From positions 1-64,000 of the forward strand of contig CAMWLS010000004.1 in assembly GCA_947175205.1 (NCBI GenBank): 64,000 nucleotides of DNA. Reading direction: 5' to 3'. A program made the translations under genes and the position numbers. A model generated the notes under the pieces. The model was not told where the DNA came from, ran no database searches, and saw only the letters and a program-made list of their open reading frames with translations. The DNA is from an uncultured Porphyromonadaceae bacterium. GTDB taxonomy: Bacteria; Bacteroidota; Bacteroidia; Bacteroidales; Muribaculaceae. This document shows, in pieces, positions 36,404-45,774 of the stretch; the stretch's first letter is position 1; the number at the start of each line of letters is the position of its first letter.

Positions 36404-38381
36404 GGGCTAATGGAAAGTCAGTTGTTTCAGATTCAATATTTTTATCTTGTTCCAGTGGAAATAACTCATGGAGTTTCTCTGTTACGTCATTCACCTGCAT
36501 TATGTTACGGCGGGTGATGTGGAAGGGGTAGCGGTTGAGCAGGCTGATGACCGTTGCGTCAGTGGTATTTGAAAGGTATTCCACCACATGGTTCATGGCC
36601 TCGTCCGCAGCTTTCAGTTTTACCGGTGTAAGCTTTCTGAATAAACGTGGTGTTTTACGCAGCTTTTCAGTGGGACCAGTCAAAGCCTGTGATAGACTCT
36701 CCAGAAGCGTACGGGCATGATCAGGAATTACGTCATTCATGATTACCTCCTTGAGCTCAAGACTGCGTTTGGGCTGCTTACCCATCAGCTTCTTCAACCA
36801 CAGTTTATATGCGTCTATATTAAATACTGAAGAGTCATTGGCGGCTTTCACAGTAAAGAAAATTCCTAATGGAAGAAGCACGGCGGTGCTTAGCCAGATA
36901 CCGCTCCATACCTCTAATTTGCCGTCACGTGCCATCTTATAGCCGGTGTTGTCTATCAGATAGTAAGTTATAAACAGAAGCACAGAAACCACCAAGGGCG
37001 TGCCCAGACCGCCTTTCTTTATTATGGCTCCCAGTGGTGCGCCAATAAAAAAGAAAATGATACAGGCTATGGAGAGGGTGAACTTCTTCTGCATCTCAAT
37101 GTCATGGCGCCTCATGGTTTTCTCCAGTTCCACCAATACAGTTTTGCGGAACTCGTATTCCTGTTTATGACGCTTTACCTTCTCCAGTGCTCCGCGTGTG
37201 TACTGCGCTTCCCGGTCCGGGGTTGGGGCGCGGAATACAGAGTCTAAATCTATGGTGGTGGCACCACTCAGCGCAGGCATGGGGTCAAACACCACGTTGA
37301 TGGTATCCAGATAACTCATAGGTGACACATACACGCCCGGACTTTCAGGGGCCATGGCGGCATCAGTCTGACTGACTTCTTTAGCTCTGGCGGCCGCCTG
37401 AAGTGTTCCTGTGGTAGACTCCGTCACACGCTGATGAGTTCCTGAGGTAGTGACTAATTCATAATCTGTAAGTCCCACCATGGGGGTCATACGTATCTGT
37501 TTTGCATAGGCATTACCCACACTGTCCACGCGGCGTGAGAGACTGTCAATACTTGACTGCAGTTGACTGATGTTTTTCCCCACATACTGGTTACGCATGG
37601 TCTGTTCATCCATGCGGTTAAGGTTCATGTCAAAGCTAAAATAGACATCCTTGGTGGTGAAATTTTCACGTCTGAAAGGCATGAACTGTGAGTTTCCGAA
37701 ACCGAAAGCATTACCTTTCAGGTTTTCAAACATCTCACCGCTGTAAAGCTGTAGCAGCAGATGGGTCTTGTCCTCTGTAAAGTTCAGTCTGGCGGAGTCA
37801 GCCAGGATAACGCGGGAATTATCCATTCCCTGGGTGACATCGTAGATTATGATATCATATAGAGTGCCGGTTTCCTGATTTTTGTGATTCACATACATGT
37901 TCATGTTAGGAATCTTATCATAGAATGATTTTTCAGGAATCTCAACCTCAGGTGATTTCTGACGGACAGAAAACATCAGTGTCCACATACGTGCCTGCGC
38001 CACCGGCAAGACATCATTCTGGAAGAAGAACGCGCCAACGGCTATCAGCAACATCAGCCACAGCAGTGGTCTCATGATACGGAAGAGTGAGACACCGGCA
38101 GCTTTCATGGCCGTAAGCTCAAAACTCTCGCCAAGATTTCCAAAAGTCATGATACTTGCCAGCAAGACCGCCAGAGGTAGCGCCGTGGGTATCATGGTCA
38201 GAGCAGCGTAAAAGAATAGTTCTCCTATCACGTCCATACCCAGACCTTTCCCCACAATGTCATCTACAAAACGCCACAGGAACTGCATCAGCACTATGAA
38301 CAGCACTATGAAGAATGTCATGGCAAACACCGGCAGGAACCGCTGCAGCATAAACGTATATAGACGTTTGACTATAACCAT
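36384..38381 (-). CDS. LptF/LptG-family LPS export permease
   Basis: LptF/LptG are the membrane subunits of the ABC exporter that lifts LPS to the LptC-A-D bridge. The ORF track starts at 38396, but the -7 box at 38386-38393 overlaps that start, so the ATG at 38381 ([17 protein letters not shown]) is right; 665 residues. Six membrane helices, three at each end of a large periplasmic domain, are visible. A C-terminal cytoplasmic extension of about 130 residues is typical for this phylum. Which of the two subunits it represents is not decided; Bacteroidota commonly carry it next to ribBA. Confidence 0.85.
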   Translation of the reverse strand: MVIVKRLYTFMLQRFLPVFAMTFFIVLFIVLMQFLWRFVDDIVGKGLGMDVIGELFFYAALTMIPTALPLAVLLASIMTFGNLGESFELTAMKAAGVSLFRIMRPLLWLMLLIAVGAFFFQNDVLPVAQARMWTLMFSVRQKSPEVEIPEKSFYDKIPNMNMYVNHKNQETGTLYDIIIYDVTQGMDNSRVILADSARLNFTEDKTHLLLQLYSGEMFENLKGNAFGFGNSQFMPFRRENFTTKDVYFSFDMNLNRMDEQTMRNQYVGKNISQLQSSIDSLSRRVDSVGNAYAKQIRMTPMVGLTDYELVTTSGTHQRVTESTTGTLQAAARAKEVSQTDAAMAPESPGVYVSPMSYLDTINVVFDPMPALSGATTIDLDSVFRAPTPDREAQYTRGALEKVKRHKQEYEFRKTVLVELEKTMRRHDIEMQKKFTLSIACIIFFFIGAPLGAIIKKGGLGTPLVVSVLLFITYYLIDNTGYKMARDGKLEVWSGIWLSTAVLLPLGIFFTVKAANDSSVFNIDAYKLWLKKLMGKQPKRSLELKEVIMNDVIPDHARTLLESLSQALTGPTEKLRKTPRLFRKLTPVKLKAADEAMNHVVEYLSNTTDATVISLLNRYPFHITRRNIMQVNDVTEKLHELFPLEQDKNIESETTDFPLAHDTENS

Positions 38382-38385
38382 GCTG

Positions 38386-38393
38386 CAAAAATA
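38386..38393 (-). promoter_or_regulatory. -7 box of lptF/G-ribBA
   Basis: TATTTTTG on the minus strand ends 4 bases before the ATG, the same spacing as at queD. The box overlaps the T-rich tail of the upstream terminator. Transcription would start at or near the ATG. Confidence 0.6.
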
Positions 38394-38405
38394 CAAAAAA
38401 ATAAA

Positions 38406-38457
38406 ATACGCTGACGGGGGCGTGTCCTTTAATTAAGACATTTCCACGTCAGCGTAT
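38406..38457 (-). terminator. SulP gene terminator
   Basis: An 11-bp perfect stem (CGTCAGCGTAT/ATACGCTGACG) with a 30-base loop is followed on the minus strand by TTTATTTTTTT, which runs directly into the -7 box of the next gene. Confidence 0.75.
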
Positions 38458-38502
38458 GATTTATGCCGGAGCCGCGGAGGCTCTCAGTATCAGAATGTAA
38501 AT

Positions 38503-40203
38503 TTACATGCGCTTTTCCCGGAGGGCCTGTGCTATGTTGTTTGCCATCTTTACGGCCGGAACTATATTGTCGCAGATATGGTCTGAATCCATCAGTTTGT
38601 CTATTCCGGCGTGTTCCAGTGACTGACGAACATTCTCATTAACGCCGGAGAGAACCACATGAATTCCTTCCTTGTGTGATGAAGTGATAAGCAGTTCCAA
38701 ATTGTGGATTGCTGTGGCATCAATGAACGCTACTTTCCTCATGCGGATGATACGCACCAGCGGTTTCTCAGCCATGGAGCTGCGCATCATCTCATCAAAT
38801 TTGGTAGCTATGCCAAAGAAGAACGGACCGTCAATCTCATACACGCTCACGCCCTGTGCTACATTCAGGACTTCATGCTGAGTTAAGTCTGTTCCTTCTG
38901 CAACATCAAGTTGCTCGCTATAGACGCGGATGGACGTATTCTCCATGACGCGACGCATGAAGAGGACCACAGCCAGCAGCAGACCTATCTCAATGGCTAT
39001 GGTGAGGTCAAATACAACAGTCAGCAAGAAAGTAACCAGAAGCACTGATATGTCACTCTTAGGTGCATGGAAGATACCTATGATGGTACGCCAGCCGCTC
39101 ATGTTATATGCCACAACTATCAGGACCGCAGCCAGACAGGCCATGGGTACATAATTTATCAGAGGCATCAGGAAGAGGAATATCAACAGCAGAACCAGGG
39201 AGTGAACTATACCGGCAATGGGAGTACGTCCGCCATTGGTGATGTTAGTCATGGTTCGCGCAATGGCGCCTGTGACAGGTATTCCACCAAAGAAGGGAAC
39301 CACAACATTGGCTATACCCTGGCCTATAAGCTCTGTATTGCTGTTAGTATGCGAGCCGGTTACACCGTCAGCCACAGTGGCTGAAAGAAGGCTCTCTATG
39401 GCTCCCAGGACCGCAATTGTGAATGCTGATGGGAGCAGCATGTTTATGGTGGCCATGTTCAGCTCAAAACCGTGGGGTGCCGGTATGTCAGTGGCCATGG
39501 TGCCAAAGCGGTCTCCGATGGTTTCTACGCTGAAGCCACCCATAATCTTGATAATGTAAGTGCCGGCGGTTACAAGAATTATGGCCAGCAGGGCACCGGG
39601 GAGTTTCTTGTTTACCTTGGGGGCTAATATGATAATAAGCAGCGAAACCACGCCCACGCCAAGCGTGCTCCATGTAATGTTTCCCATGTTGCGGAAATAC
39701 ATTCCCCACTTGGGAATAAACTGTCCGGGGATGTTGCTCAGTCCCAAACCAAGAAAGTCATTTATCTGGGTGGAAAAGATGGTAAGGGCAATACCCGCGG
39801 TGAAACCCACCACAATAGGGTAAGGGATAAACTTGATTATGGTTCCCAGATGGAAAAGACCCATCAGAACCAGAATCAGACCTGCCATGACTGTTGCCAC
39901 AGCCAGCCCGTGAAGACCAAACTGAGCTATTATATTGTAGACAATAACTATGAAAGCTCCGGTGGGACCACCTATCTGGACTGAGTTACCTCCGAAAAAA
40001 GATACCAGGAAGCCACCTATGATGGCTGTTATAAGGCCTATTGTGGGACTCACACCGGACGCAATACCAAAGGCAATTGCCAGAGGGAGTGCCACTATAC
40101 CCACCACTATACCGGCTATGACGTCGTCCTTGAAACGCGACATTGTGTAATGACGCAGAGCCCCAAACAGCTTGGGGCGGAAATCAATTGTTCCTGAAAG
40201 CAT
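38503..40203 (-). CDS. SulP-family anion transporter
   Basis: A 566-residue SLC26/SulP transporter. About 10-12 membrane segments fill residues 25-435, beginning with the family signature DVIAGIVVGIVALPLAIAFG and containing GGPTGAFIVIV and NIVVPFFGGIPVTGAIART. A C-terminal STAS domain (about 450-555, VYEIDGPFFFGIATKFDEM, IRMRKVAFIDATAIHNL) ends the protein. Substrates in the family include sulfate, bicarbonate and dicarboxylates; none can be chosen here. Confidence 0.92.
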   Translation of the reverse strand: MLSGTIDFRPKLFGALRHYTMSRFKDDVIAGIVVGIVALPLAIAFGIASGVSPTIGLITAIIGGFLVSFFGGNSVQIGGPTGAFIVIVYNIIAQFGLHGLAVATVMAGLILVLMGLFHLGTIIKFIPYPIVVGFTAGIALTIFSTQINDFLGLGLSNIPGQFIPKWGMYFRNMGNITWSTLGVGVVSLLIIILAPKVNKKLPGALLAIILVTAGTYIIKIMGGFSVETIGDRFGTMATDIPAPHGFELNMATINMLLPSAFTIAVLGAIESLLSATVADGVTGSHTNSNTELIGQGIANVVVPFFGGIPVTGAIARTMTNITNGGRTPIAGIVHSLVLLLIFLFLMPLINYVPMACLAAVLIVVAYNMSGWRTIIGIFHAPKSDISVLLVTFLLTVVFDLTIAIEIGLLLAVVLFMRRVMENTSIRVYSEQLDVAEGTDLTQHEVLNVAQGVSVYEIDGPFFFGIATKFDEMMRSSMAEKPLVRIIRMRKVAFIDATAIHNLELLITSSHKEGIHVVLSGVNENVRQSLEHAGIDKLMDSDHICDNIVPAVKMANNIAQALREKRM

Positions 40204-40264
40204 AAAGTGCTCTAAATAAAATATATACCTAATGAAAACTTGTTATACTCGGTAATAAACGGCG

Positions 40265-40296
40265 CAAAGGTAGCTAAAAAGCTTTGAACATGCAAA
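40265..40296 (-). promoter_or_regulatory. SulP gene promoter
   Basis: The minus strand has TTTG (40296-40293), a 20-base spacer and TACCTTTG (40272-40265); leader about 55 bases. Confidence 0.75.
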
Positions 40297-40344
40297 TGAA
40301 TGTTAACGGATGTTGGAGCAATACCTGTCATGTGGCTATCTCTC

Positions 40345-41826
40345 TCATTTTTTTCGCTTGAGCACCATGCCAGCTATTTCTTTCTGAATCTTGCTCCCCG
40401 CAGCTATGTTTGCACCCAGATAAACAGCTGAAAAGATTGTGAACCCTGAAAGGACCTTAAGCCATGCTGCATTAACAGTAAGCATGACCGGGTATGCCAC
40501 AGCGCAGGAAAGAAGTGTAAGAATAATATACGGAGCAAGATCTTTCAGAAGCGCCATAACGCTGTGCCCTGAAACACGTGAGGTGACCACCAGCGTTGCC
40601 ATGTAAGTGACCGCGGAACTGAAAACCTGGCCCCATAAAAGCAGTTCTAACCCGAAAACGGGGTTGGAGGGAGTGCTCATGTTGATGAAAGGCAGGGTAA
40701 TGAATAGTGCTACCAGTGCCACGGAGTCACGCAGAATTTCCAGCCGCAGTATGCTCTTGGAATTCCCTAAGGCCAGAATGTAATTATTATATAATGAGTT
40801 CAGGACCGTAAAGATACCCCGGAACAGCAAAAGTTGAAACAGTATTATCGAGGGGTCCCACTTGGTTCCGAAGAGCAAGTGGAAAATGGGGGTTGCCATC
40901 ACGGCAAGTCCGCACATGCAGGGAAACAAGAGATAAGCTGTAAAACGGTTCATCTTGGAGCACAGGCGCAGGTATCTCTCGCGGTCATCCTGAACTGCGG
41001 CAAGTACCGGAAGGAAAGATGAGGTCAGAACCTGGCTTATGGAGGTGATTCCCATTTTGCTCCATTTGTCTGCCTGTGTGTAATAACCTAAGGCTGACAT
41101 TCCGGCGCGGTTGCCAATGAAGAATGAGTAAATATTCAGGAATAGTGTGTTAAGAAAAGAGGTGCACATCATGCGCCAGCTCAGGCCCATGAAACCTTTT
41201 ATGACCTTTGCGCTGAAACGCAGTTCCGGAAGCCAGTGCCCGGTAACCCACAGGACGCCCGTTTTGACGGCTGAGATGGTCACAGCCTGCCATACTATGG
41301 CCCAGGGACCAAAACCTGCCACTGCAAGGTATATGCCGCATATGGCTCCCGCAATAAGGCCCAAAGTGTTTGAGACTGCCACCATGCGCACATGCATACG
41401 CTTCATCAGACGGTTTATCTGGACTATGGATGCCGCATTAAGTATCATGGAAAGGAACATTACCCTTGAGAGGGGTATCAGACGTTCATCACCCTCAAAA
41501 CAGTCAGCAATAAGTGGTGCTCCAAGATACAGCAGGACATAAAAGAATATGGACACAAAGATGTTGAACCACAGTACAGTGCTGTAATCTGTGTGTGTTG
41601 GTTCTTTCTTCTGAAGAAGAGCGTATGAGAATCCGCTGTCAACAAGTAATGATGCGAATGCCTGAAAAACCAGCACCGCACCCACCAGACCAAAATCAGC
41701 AGGGCTCAGGAGCCATGCAAGTACAATGCCCGTGACGGCGTATAGAATCTGAGTCAGCACCCTGTCTATCAGATTCCATTTCAGCGTTCCGGCTGTAAGC
41801 TTCTTAAGATTATCTTGTTCAGCCAT
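40345..41826 (-). CDS. Wzx-type oligosaccharide flippase
   Basis: A 493-residue membrane protein with about 14 hydrophobic segments, of the MATE/MOP flippase superfamily (polysaccharide biosynthesis proteins). The start LKKLTAGTLKWNLIDRVLTQ followed by GIVLAWLLSPADFGLVGAVLVFQAF is typical of the Wzx-like/RfbX subgroup. It would flip lipid-linked glycans across the inner membrane. It is the last gene of the glyS-dusB unit, 20 bases after a GIN-domain gene, and no glycosyltransferase is nearby. Confidence 0.87.
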   Translation of the reverse strand: MAEQDNLKKLTAGTLKWNLIDRVLTQILYAVTGIVLAWLLSPADFGLVGAVLVFQAFASLLVDSGFSYALLQKKEPTHTDYSTVLWFNIFVSIFFYVLLYLGAPLIADCFEGDERLIPLSRVMFLSMILNAASIVQINRLMKRMHVRMVAVSNTLGLIAGAICGIYLAVAGFGPWAIVWQAVTISAVKTGVLWVTGHWLPELRFSAKVIKGFMGLSWRMMCTSFLNTLFLNIYSFFIGNRAGMSALGYYTQADKWSKMGITSISQVLTSSFLPVLAAVQDDRERYLRLCSKMNRFTAYLLFPCMCGLAVMATPIFHLLFGTKWDPSIILFQLLLFRGIFTVLNSLYNNYILALGNSKSILRLEILRDSVALVALFITLPFINMSTPSNPVFGLELLLWGQVFSSAVTYMATLVVTSRVSGHSVMALLKDLAPYIILTLLSCAVAYPVMLTVNAAWLKVLSGFTIFSAVYLGANIAAGSKIQKEIAGMVLKRKK

Positions 41827-41846
41827 GGACGGTGAAGCTTTGGAAT

Positions 41847-42578
41847 TTATTTTACGTTCACCACCTTTACACCCAGTGTGCGGTTTATGATCTTGGCCGG
41901 ACTACCCGTGTAATAGACAGTTCCTGATCCGGCGCCATAAATTTTCAGGGTATTAAGTACATGGCAGTCAATGGGACCGGTGCCTATTATCCAGCAGGTG
42001 GCTTCTTCCACAGAGAGACCGTTGGCCTCAAAAGGTCCGGTACCTACGTTAGTAAGTTTGGCTTTGGTGGCTTTACCGTTTATTATCATGTGTCCGCAAC
42101 CCGTTGAGATGGATGCGTCCAGACGGTATGTGTCTATATTATTAAGAATCATGGTTCCGTTGCCAATCAGCTTACCCTGAAATCTTGAACCCGGAATTAT
42201 CCCGGTGACAGTAAGAGTGGAGTCAGATGAATTCTCAGCATATTCCAGGTTGCTGGAATATACCGTAAGGTCCGGAAGTTTACAACCCTGAGGAAGAGTG
42301 AGCACATCCACCTCTATGCGTAAGGTGTTCTTAGTGTTCTGACACATTATTTTGGATGCCACTTCTTTGTCACATGTAAACTTTACCACTCCATGTTCAG
42401 TTGCAGACGGAGTATAGGTTACATTAACCTTGCCCACCAGCTTAAGTTTGCTGAAATCGCCCACGTTAATACTGTAATCATCAGCTCTGCAAATCATGCC
42501 TGCGCACAGAGCAATGGCTGAGATAAAACAGCAGATAACGCGGTGCATGCCTGTTTTTACAAGTAAGTACTTATTCAT
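41847..42578 (-). CDS. Head GIN-domain (DUF2807) secreted protein
   Basis: A 243-residue protein with an N-terminal signal (ISAIALCAGMICRA). The remainder is a beta-helix-like domain with the DUF2807/'auto-transporter adhesin head GIN' pattern: VGDFSKLKLVGKVNVTYTPS, then strands such as GKLIGNGTMILNNIDTYRLD and GTGPIDCHVLN. Periplasmic or surface location is expected and function in the family is unknown. The start overlaps the upstream GIN gene by eight bases, suggesting a tandem duplication within the operon. Confidence 0.8.
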   Translation of the reverse strand: MNKYLLVKTGMHRVICCFISAIALCAGMICRADDYSINVGDFSKLKLVGKVNVTYTPSATEHGVVKFTCDKEVASKIMCQNTKNTLRIEVDVLTLPQGCKLPDLTVYSSNLEYAENSSDSTLTVTGIIPGSRFQGKLIGNGTMILNNIDTYRLDASISTGCGHMIINGKATKAKLTNVGTGPFEANGLSVEEATCWIIGTGPIDCHVLNTLKIYGAGSGTVYYTGSPAKIINRTLGVKVVNVK

Positions 42579-43356
42579 TATTAAGAAAAGCTTTTACAGT
42601 TTTAATATTATCAGTACGTCCGCGCAGGTCAGCTCCTGCGGTATCATGAATATCTATGGTACCGCTGCCGTATGCAGAGGCCTTTAATGTCTTGTTGCGC
42701 AGTGCTGAAGCATTTATTTTACCGCTGCCTCTGAGTGCCAGCATGGTACGCCCGGTACAGTTACCGCCCACTGTGACATTTCCGCTTCCGCTTAATGTGG
42801 CGCTTACATTTTTTGCAGCCACTGACGGAACTTTAATAGTCCCTGAACCGGTGTTTTCAAGGCTTATGGTTTCAGCGTCAGTATTCCCTTCCAGTTTAAT
42901 ATTTCCTGATCCGGTGAGGAAAACCCTGAGTGTGCGTGCAACTCCGTTAAAAAGCTCTATATTCCCTGACCCCGTGAGCATTACGTTGAGGTTTTGCGCC
43001 TCGTGCAGTCCGCTTACTGAAAGAGTGGCGCTTCCTGTCTGGCTGATTACGCGCATTACTGCCGGGGCGTAGACAGTCAGAGAAGTGCCGGGTGCGGGAG
43101 CCTGTCTGCTTTCATAACGTATGTTCAGCGCTGTTCCAGTATGTGAGAGTTTGAAATTGGAATAGTCAGCTTTAGGGCATGTGATAACAACCACCCCAAC
43201 GGAGTCAGGATGATATACCATTTTAGTATTTACAGCACCCGTAAGATAAAACTCATCATAATCCTTAACCTTCAGCGTGGTACGCTCCATTACTGATGCT
43301 CCGTGGGACACACAGAAGCCAAGCAGCATAAAAATAATCAGGAATGGTTTACGCAT
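42571..43356 (-). CDS. Head GIN-domain (DUF2807) secreted protein
   Basis: The ORF track starts at 43374; the ATG at 43356 gives a good signal peptide (MRKPFLIIFMLLGFCVSHG) and is preferred, overlapping dusB by eight bases; 261 residues. The domain is a run of strands with the recurrent Gly-Ser-Gly-(N/T/K)-I turn, for example GSGNIELFNG, GSGNIKLEGN, GSGTIKVPS, GSGNVTVGGN, GSGKINAS and GSGTIDI. This is the GIN/DUF2807 signature in a cleaner form than its downstream partner. Confidence 0.85.
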   Translation of the reverse strand: MRKPFLIIFMLLGFCVSHGASVMERTTLKVKDYDEFYLTGAVNTKMVYHPDSVGVVVITCPKADYSNFKLSHTGTALNIRYESRQAPAPGTSLTVYAPAVMRVISQTGSATLSVSGLHEAQNLNVMLTGSGNIELFNGVARTLRVFLTGSGNIKLEGNTDAETISLENTGSGTIKVPSVAAKNVSATLSGSGNVTVGGNCTGRTMLALRGSGKINASALRNKTLKASAYGSGTIDIHDTAGADLRGRTDNIKTVKAFLNNE

Positions 43357-44335
43357 GTTTAGGTAAAATTTCATATTCTATCTTGTCAAGTATTTGCGTT
43401 AATGAGGCCAGGTCAGAGGCTCGGAGCATCTCAATTCTTGTGGGCCTGAAATCCGGAATACCCTTGAAAAGCGGTGAGGCTGCCAGATGACGTCTTATGT
43501 GAAGAATACCACGGTACTCATCTATCCTGTCAACGCTCTCTGAAATCTGACGTCTGAGCATTGCAAATTTCCGGGCTGTAGTGAGCTCCGGTTCACTATG
43601 CTGTCCCAGAGCGCGTTTGATATCGTGGAAAACCCAGGGAGCACCTATGCTGGCTCGTCCCACCATTATTCCGTCCACGCCGGTCTCAAACGCTTTTAAA
43701 GCGCTCTCCCCGTCAGTGATGTCACCATTTCCTATAACGGGAATCTTAAGTCTGGGATTAGCCTTCACGCGAGCTATCATTTCCCAGTCAGCTGAACCGG
43801 TGTACATCTGTGAGCGGGTGCGTCCGTGGACAGTCAGAGCCTGTATGCCGCAGTCCTGAAGCTGCTCTGCAAGGTTCACTATTATCTTGCTGTTATGGTC
43901 CCAGCCAAGACGGGTCTTCACCGTTACCGGCACTTTTACTGCTTTTACAATGGCACGTGTTATTTCCAACATCAGAGGAATGTTCCTTAACATTCCTGAT
44001 CCGGCGCCCTTCCCGGCAACTTTCTTTACGGGACAACCAAAGTTTATGTCAATCAGGTCAGGCCCCGCAGTTTCTACTATACGGGCGGCTTCTACCATTG
44101 ACTCCACGTCACGTCCGTAAATCTGTATGGCGGTGGGGCGTTCAGCGGGATTGATTTCCAGCTTTCTTGTAGTGGCGGCAATATTGCGGATAAGCGCATC
44201 AGCTGAAACAAACTCAGTATATGTCATGTCAGCACCGGCTTCCTTACAGATAAGCCTGAATGAAGCATCAGTGACATCCTCCATGGGTGCCAGCATCACA
44301 GGTCTCTCACCTAAATCAATATTACCTATGACCAT
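43349..44335 (-). CDS. dusB: tRNA-dihydrouridine synthase
   Basis: Dus enzymes reduce uridine in the tRNA D-loop using FMN and NADPH. The protein has 328 residues. The TIM barrel shows MLAPMEDVTDASFRLICKE, DINFGCPVKKVAGKGAGSGML with the catalytic Cys, VTVKTRLGWD, VHGRTRSQMY and VIGNGDI; the small helical domain is at the C-terminus. The dusB label is the common one for this subfamily. It follows the DUF4465 gene by 15 bases. Confidence 0.93.
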   Translation of the reverse strand: MVIGNIDLGERPVMLAPMEDVTDASFRLICKEAGADMTYTEFVSADALIRNIAATTRKLEINPAERPTAIQIYGRDVESMVEAARIVETAGPDLIDINFGCPVKKVAGKGAGSGMLRNIPLMLEITRAIVKAVKVPVTVKTRLGWDHNSKIIVNLAEQLQDCGIQALTVHGRTRSQMYTGSADWEMIARVKANPRLKIPVIGNGDITDGESALKAFETGVDGIMVGRASIGAPWVFHDIKRALGQHSEPELTTARKFAMLRRQISESVDRIDEYRGILHIRRHLAASPLFKGIPDFRPTRIEMLRASDLASLTQILDKIEYEILPKHA

Positions 44336-44350
44336 ACCGTTGAAGCAGGA

Positions 44351-45127
44351 TTAGTTTTCCTCTGCTATGCATATCCTGCCTATCAGGAAGTAGGCCGGAT
44401 TATTCATTCCCCACTCCCCACTGTCAGATGATTCCATGGTGAACACCACGCGTTTTATATTATAGTTTCCCGGAATCATATACCAGTATTTGCAGATGTT
44501 TGTACCCTCTGCAAGGAGCCATGAGACCTCAGATACAGAACCGTCTGCTAACTCAAAATGTATATTTAATTTGCAGAAGTCACCGGTACTGAACGGGCGG
44601 CTGAAGGCAGAACCGTTCTTCATGGCATCATATCCCCACGCTGAATTGCTCACGTATAATGAAGGCATGGAAAATGGCTTGCCGTCCTTTCTCTCCATGT
44701 AGAGCGTGGGTCTGTAATCCGGATCAGTTGAATAGCTTTCCATTGCATCTGCACAAGCCACAAGATATGGTTCGCCCTCGCCGGATGAGCCCAGTGGCGT
44801 GACGGGTGCCCACTGGGCATCTGTCCAGTTCCCCGGGGCCTGGCTTACAGGCGCGCAGTTAGCGGGGCAGAATCCTTTCCATGACTTATATTCTATACCG
44901 TCCCACACCGTTACGTCTGCGCTGTGACTGAACACAAAGTCATCGCACAAAACCTCTTTGGCACTCGTGTCATAACATTTATTCCAGTAACCTTCTGCGT
45001 TGAGGGTGTTACCGTCCAGAATGTCCACTTCTTCGTACTCCACTTCGGGTTCATCATTATCACTGCAGGCAGTGAAGGCCACCCCTGCAATAGTAATGGC
45101 AAAGGCATAAAGCAAATTCTTTTTCAT
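44351..45127 (-). CDS. DUF4465 lipoprotein
   Basis: A 258-residue lipoprotein: MKKNLLYAFAITIAGVAFTAC with Asp/Glu-rich residues after the Cys, suggesting surface exposure. The mature part has the DUF4465 layout with FVFSHSADVTVWDGIEYKSW near the start, SLYVSNSAWGYDAMKNGSAF and GDFCKLNIHFELADG in the middle. The family is common in Bacteroidota, often with cell-surface nutrient systems; none is adjacent here. It sits between the FKBP and dusB genes. Confidence 0.82.
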   Translation of the reverse strand: MKKNLLYAFAITIAGVAFTACSDNDEPEVEYEEVDILDGNTLNAEGYWNKCYDTSAKEVLCDDFVFSHSADVTVWDGIEYKSWKGFCPANCAPVSQAPGNWTDAQWAPVTPLGSSGEGEPYLVACADAMESYSTDPDYRPTLYMERKDGKPFSMPSLYVSNSAWGYDAMKNGSAFSRPFSTGDFCKLNIHFELADGSVSEVSWLLAEGTNICKYWYMIPGNYNIKRVVFTMESSDSGEWGMNNPAYFLIGRICIAEEN

Positions 45128-45152
45128 CTGTTATTTCAGTTTGGGAAGGAAC

Positions 45153-45725
45153 TTATTTTTCGTAATATACTATATCCTGTAAGCGGATATTGAAACGGAG
45201 GTTGGAGTAGGGCGGTATGTTTGAACTTGACAGAGATGCACCATATGCTGACTCATAAGGTATAATTACTTCTGCAGTATCCAGCACGCGCATATCTGTG
45301 ACTGCCATGGTCCATCCGCTGATAACGTTAGCACCGGTGAGCTTGGTACGGAATATTCCGGGCCCGTAAGTGGTATTTGAAGTTGAAGAGTCAAAAAGTG
45401 TGCCGTCATAAAGATAACCTTCATAACGCACATCCACTGTACTGGTGCTCAGTGGTTTAAGATTGCCCTCTGTCTCAGCACGGTCATTGAAATAATGAAT
45501 CAGCACATACGCGCCGGGGTTCCAGCTGGGAACTATCATTTTATAATAAGGTGTACCGTCTGCATTTGTGCGTGTCTGGAGTCGTTCAAGCCATGCGTTA
45601 TTCAGTTCACGGTTAGTCTTATACTTGTCCCATGCATCCTGCTCATCGTCATCAGAGCAGCCTGACGCCAGGAGAATCAGCCCGGTGGCCAGAAGGAGCA
45701 GGGGTATTATCCTGATTTTTTTCAT
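45153..45725 (-). CDS. FKBP-type peptidyl-prolyl isomerase lipoprotein
   Basis: A 190-residue lipoprotein (lipobox LASGCS near 23, followed by DDDEQ). The FKBP domain at about 85-190 has VDVRYEGYLYDGTLFDSS, VISGWTMAVTDM, VIIPYESAYGAS and the closing LRFNIRLQDIVYYE; all main pocket positions look occupied. It probably helps fold envelope proteins. It is read with glyS upstream (49-base gap) and DUF4465 downstream. Confidence 0.9.
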   Translation of the reverse strand: MKKIRIIPLLLLATGLILLASGCSDDDEQDAWDKYKTNRELNNAWLERLQTRTNADGTPYYKMIVPSWNPGAYVLIHYFNDRAETEGNLKPLSTSTVDVRYEGYLYDGTLFDSSTSNTTYGPGIFRTKLTGANVISGWTMAVTDMRVLDTAEVIIPYESAYGASLSSSNIPPYSNLRFNIRLQDIVYYEK

Positions 45726-45774
45726 GTCTTTATAATTAAGAGCCTGTTCTTAAAAAATATCGGAAAGTAAGGCT

